In this document: one piece after another, positions 13,154-15,579 of the stretch
Layout: the number at the start of each line of letters is the position of its first letter
Numbering within the stretch: position 1 is the first letter of the stretch
DNA from: PALSA-600 sp037142875
GTDB lineage: Bacteria > Actinomycetota > Thermoleophilia > Gaiellales > Gaiellaceae
Length of the DNA stretch: 15,579 bases
Direction: 5' to 3'
Assembly (NCBI GenBank): GCA_037142875.1
Contig: JBAWZV010000018.1
Location: 1-15,579, forward strand
Translations under genes and position numbers: made by a program
Notes under the pieces: model-generated
The model's database searches: none
What the model saw: the letters and a program-made list of their open reading frames with translations, nothing else
Told to the model about the DNA's origin: nothing

Positions 13154-15577
13154 CTAGGCGATCCCTGCAGCCTTCAGGGTTGCGCGGACGCGCACCGGCG
13201 TGAGCGGCGCCTCGCGGAACCGCACACCCGTTGCGTCGAATGCCGCATTCGCGATCGCCGGAGCGATAGCAACCTGCGGCGGCTCACCGGCACCGGTCGT
13301 GATCCAGCCAGCGTTGATCGATGCAGCGTTGCCGCTCATCGTCTTCGTCGAGCTGGCACCCGGGACGTTGATGACATACCCCTCGGGTGACACAAGGCCG
13401 ACCGTGACCTTCGGCGTGTCCTTGAACCGGAGGATCGGGTACGTGACCCAGTCCGTGCTCGTCACGCGCTCCTTCGTGAAGGTCAGCTGCTCCAGGAGAA
13501 CCCGTGAGAGGCCCTGGATCGCGGCGCCTTCCGCCTGGTTGGCGACGAGGTCGGGGCTACCGGCGAGGCCGGTCGTGTGTGCGATGTAGATGTGCTTCGC
13601 GACGATCTTGCCCGTCTTGATGTTCACCTCGAGATCGGCGACCATGCCGACCTGCGTGTTCCCGAACGTGCCGAAGCCGAAGCCGCGGCCTGTCCGGACG
13701 GTGCCGGTCTGCTTGATCGAGTTCGCGACGCGCGGCTGCCAATTCGACATCTTCGCGGCAGCATCGAGCGTTGCAAGCCAGCGCTGACCCGTCGGGCCAG
13801 GAGCTGCACCGGCGGCGCTCGTGAGAGCGGCGTCGATGTTCTGCTTGCGGAACGCGATCGGGTCCATCTTCATCGCGTAGGCGAGCTCGTCGATGAGCTG
13901 CTCACCGGCGAAGTGAGACTGCGGTGCACCCGGAGCACGGAGAGCAGCACTCTTGAGCGCACCCCCGTAGAGCGGCTGCGTCTTCGCAAGCACGCGCTTG
14001 TTCGTCGTCGCAGCCCTGTAGATGGTGTCGGACGTATTCGGGCCACCGTTTGCGGGCGTGGCCGGCCACGTCGCGAAGCCAGCCTGCTCCGACGTCGGCA
14101 GGAGCGAGGTTCCGCCCTGGCCGTAGGAGACCCAGTCGAACGCGGTGACGTTGCCGCTCGCGTCGAGAGCCGCCTTGACGTCGTACATCGCAGCCGGGCC
14201 ATAGGCGTCCCAGCCGTGCTCGTCCCAGCGCATCCATTGGAGGCGAACCGGGGCACCGACGTTCTTCGAGATGACCGCTGCGGCGATGTAGACGTCCGCA
14301 CACGGGCCGGTACTGAGCATCGAGCCGTACGAGCTCGACCCCTCGTAGTAGACGCACCGGATCTCCTGCGCCGGCAGACCGAAGTACGACGTGCCGTTGA
14401 GCTGGAAGTTCGACAGGTTCGTCGGGACCGTCGAGATCTGCTGCGAGTTGCAGAAGATCGTCATGTGGTCCTTCTGAACGTCAGCGATAGCGCAGGTCGG
14501 GCCGATCGACATGTGGCCGTTGTACTGCCACTTGTAGGTCGCCGAGACCGTCTTTGCCGCCGATGCGATCTGCGCATCGACGTTGCCGAGGTTCGTCGTG
14601 AACCGCGCCGGGTTAGTCGTGTTCGTGTCTCCCGCGGTCCGGACGAACGACCAGAAGTCGCCCGAGCCCGGAAGCTTCGGATCGCTCTTCCAGACAACCT
14701 TCAGCTGCGCCGCGGCCTGGATCGCGTCGTACTCCTTCGGCGCCGTGACAGCGAGGAAGTTGCCGACCTGCGTCACCTTCGCGTTCGGAATGTGAGCGAT
14801 TGACGTCGCATCGACGCTCAGCGGGAAGTGGTTCTGCGCCGTGACGCCTCCCTGCCCGTGCGGCCGGACGACACGCGCATGCAGCATCCCGGGAACGCGG
14901 ACGTTCTGCATGTAGGTGTACTTACCGAGCACCTTGTCAGGGATGTCGATCCGCGGCGCTGAGGTGCCGATCAGGCTGTAGGCCGAGACCGGCTTCGCCG
15001 GCGACGTGCCAGGCTGGAGCGTCGCCGGGTTCATGGCGATGTTGAACTTCTTGCCACCCATGAGAGCGCCGTAGGTGACCGTCTTGCCGCCACCGCTGAT
15101 GACACCCTTCGCGACCGACAGGCTCGAGACCGGAACGCCGAGCTGAGCCGACGCCAGCGAGAACATCTGACTGCGGGCAGCGACTGCGGCTGCGCGTGCG
15201 CCGAGAGCGCGGCTCGAGAAGCCGTTGCTGCCGCCGCCGCCGCCGGTGCCGTTCACCCAGGTGTCAGGCCGGAGGAAGATCATCTGGCTCATGTCCAGAT
15301 CGAGCTCCTCGGCCACCATCATCAGGACGCCGGTCCACACGCCATGACCCCAGTCCGGCGAGCCGAACGTGACGGTGACGGTGTTGTCGGTGTTGACCCG
15401 AAGCCACGTATCGAGCTGGGCCTGATCCGGGTTGTAGCCGGCCGACGTGGCGCCGGTCGCTGCAGCGGCCTTGCCTGCAACTGCACCGCCAGCAACGCTC
15501 GCACCAGCGACAACTGCGCCTGTCCCCTTGAGGAACGACTTGCGCGAGAACTCCTTCTCATGCATGAAACCGGTCAT
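13154..15577 (-). CDS. Tat-exported molybdenum hydroxylase large subunit (isoquinoline 1-oxidoreductase beta type)
   Basis: An 807-residue molybdopterin subunit of the xanthine dehydrogenase family. These enzymes hydroxylate aldehydes or N-heterocycles using water, passing electrons to a [2Fe-2S] subunit that is not in the window. The Tat signal SRKSFLKG lies at 11-18, as in IorB-like proteins. Family blocks: GHGVWTGVLMMVAEELDLD (77-95), TGGGGGSNG near 111-119, LRAPGAPQ, FAGEQLIDELAYAMKMDP, and GAGEPPQVAIAPA with the catalytic Glu at 765. The Moco loop that usually reads GGGFGRR/GGGFGGK is GSSSYGSM at 413-420, and the usual HAPMEP is HMSIGP at 355-360. The cofactor contacts therefore look altered. 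The start at 15577 lies two bases from the window edge, so a longer N-terminus is not excluded; ATGA there could overlap an upstream stop. Confidence 0.9.
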   Translation of the reverse strand: MTGFMHEKEFSRKSFLKGTGAVVAGASVAGGAVAGKAAAATGATSAGYNPDQAQLDTWLRVNTDNTVTVTFGSPDWGHGVWTGVLMMVAEELDLDMSQMIFLRPDTWVNGTGGGGGSNGFSSRALGARAAAVAARSQMFSLASAQLGVPVSSLSVAKGVISGGGKTVTYGALMGGKKFNIAMNPATLQPGTSPAKPVSAYSLIGTSAPRIDIPDKVLGKYTYMQNVRVPGMLHARVVRPHGQGGVTAQNHFPLSVDATSIAHIPNAKVTQVGNFLAVTAPKEYDAIQAAAQLKVVWKSDPKLPGSGDFWSFVRTAGDTNTTNPARFTTNLGNVDAQIASAAKTVSATYKWQYNGHMSIGPTCAIADVQKDHMTIFCNSQQISTVPTNLSNFQLNGTSYFGLPAQEIRCVYYEGSSSYGSMLSTGPCADVYIAAAVISKNVGAPVRLQWMRWDEHGWDAYGPAAMYDVKAALDASGNVTAFDWVSYGQGGTSLLPTSEQAGFATWPATPANGGPNTSDTIYRAATTNKRVLAKTQPLYGGALKSAALRAPGAPQSHFAGEQLIDELAYAMKMDPIAFRKQNIDAALTSAAGAAPGPTGQRWLATLDAAAKMSNWQPRVANSIKQTGTVRTGRGFGFGTFGNTQVGMVADLEVNIKTGKIVAKHIYIAHTTGLAGSPDLVANQAEGAAIQGLSRVLLEQLTFTKERVTSTDWVTYPILRFKDTPKVTVGLVSPEGYVINVPGASSTKTMSGNAASINAGWITTGAGEPPQVAIAPAIANAAFDATGVRFREAPLTPVRVRATLKAAGIA

Positions 15578-15579
15578 AA

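Noticed and set aside
13577..14803. 408-codon plus-strand open frame
   Set aside because: It is entirely antisense to the molybdenum hydroxylase gene, with Arg-rich low-complexity translation and no ribosome site.

Overview
The window is GC-rich and gene-dense. It uses GTG and TTG starts, 4-bp GTGA start/stop overlaps, and Tat-exported enzymes. A tRNA-Thr with a U discriminator, the protein types and the codon use suggest a high-GC Actinomycetota genome, possibly Thermoleophilia (Gaiella/Solirubrobacter-like). That placement is inference; no marker gene in the window proves it.

Layout. (1) 1-43: 3' half of a tRNA-Thr(GGU). (2) 106-1828: a YczE-type membrane protein gene divergent from a LysR-type regulator, with a palindromic operator candidate in the 40 bp between them. 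(3) 4768-1870, minus strand: an ABC exporter operon of two different FtsX-type permeases followed by a LolD/MacB-type ATPase, joined by GTGA overlaps. (4) 4992-5357: a small basic protein with a weak Lsr2-like look. (5) 9694-5423, minus strand: the highlight of the window, a tightly packed six-gene block behind a textbook CsoR operator (ATACCC-N5-GGGTAT, 9716-9732). The gene order is copZ, csoR, Tat-exported multicopper oxidase, an exported cupredoxin-fold protein with an (Ala-Thr)10 tract, a six-helix membrane protein, and a BNR-propeller protein broken by a one-base frameshift. (6) 9808-10998, plus strand: a DUF3817 membrane protein and purU. (7) 10999-11467: gene debris, with a cupredoxin fragment (minus) abutting the tail of a flavoprotein monooxygenase (plus). 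(8) 12223-11468, minus: a persulfide-dioxygenase-like metallo-beta-lactamase with one metal-ligand His replaced by Gln. (9) 13092-12289, minus: a secreted two-domain protein with a poly-Ser linker. (10) 15577-13154, minus: a Tat-exported molybdenum hydroxylase large subunit (isoquinoline oxidoreductase beta type).

How the genes may work together. In block 5, CsoR senses Cu(I) and should derepress the operator, CopZ buffers cytosolic copper, and the exported oxidase would handle copper or Cu(I) outside the membrane. The three downstream genes are not standard copper-resistance genes, but spacing and overlaps place them in the same transcript. They are the best candidates for something undescribed. 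Three separate cupredoxin-like sequences in the window (6933-7571, 11000-11297, 12289-13092) have lost most canonical copper ligands, so the fold is present without an obvious type-1 copper site.

Gene-free stretches of note: 4769-4991 holds the divergent promoters of the ABC operon and the small basic gene, with little recognisable beyond one -10-like box. 10999-11467 holds only gene remnants.
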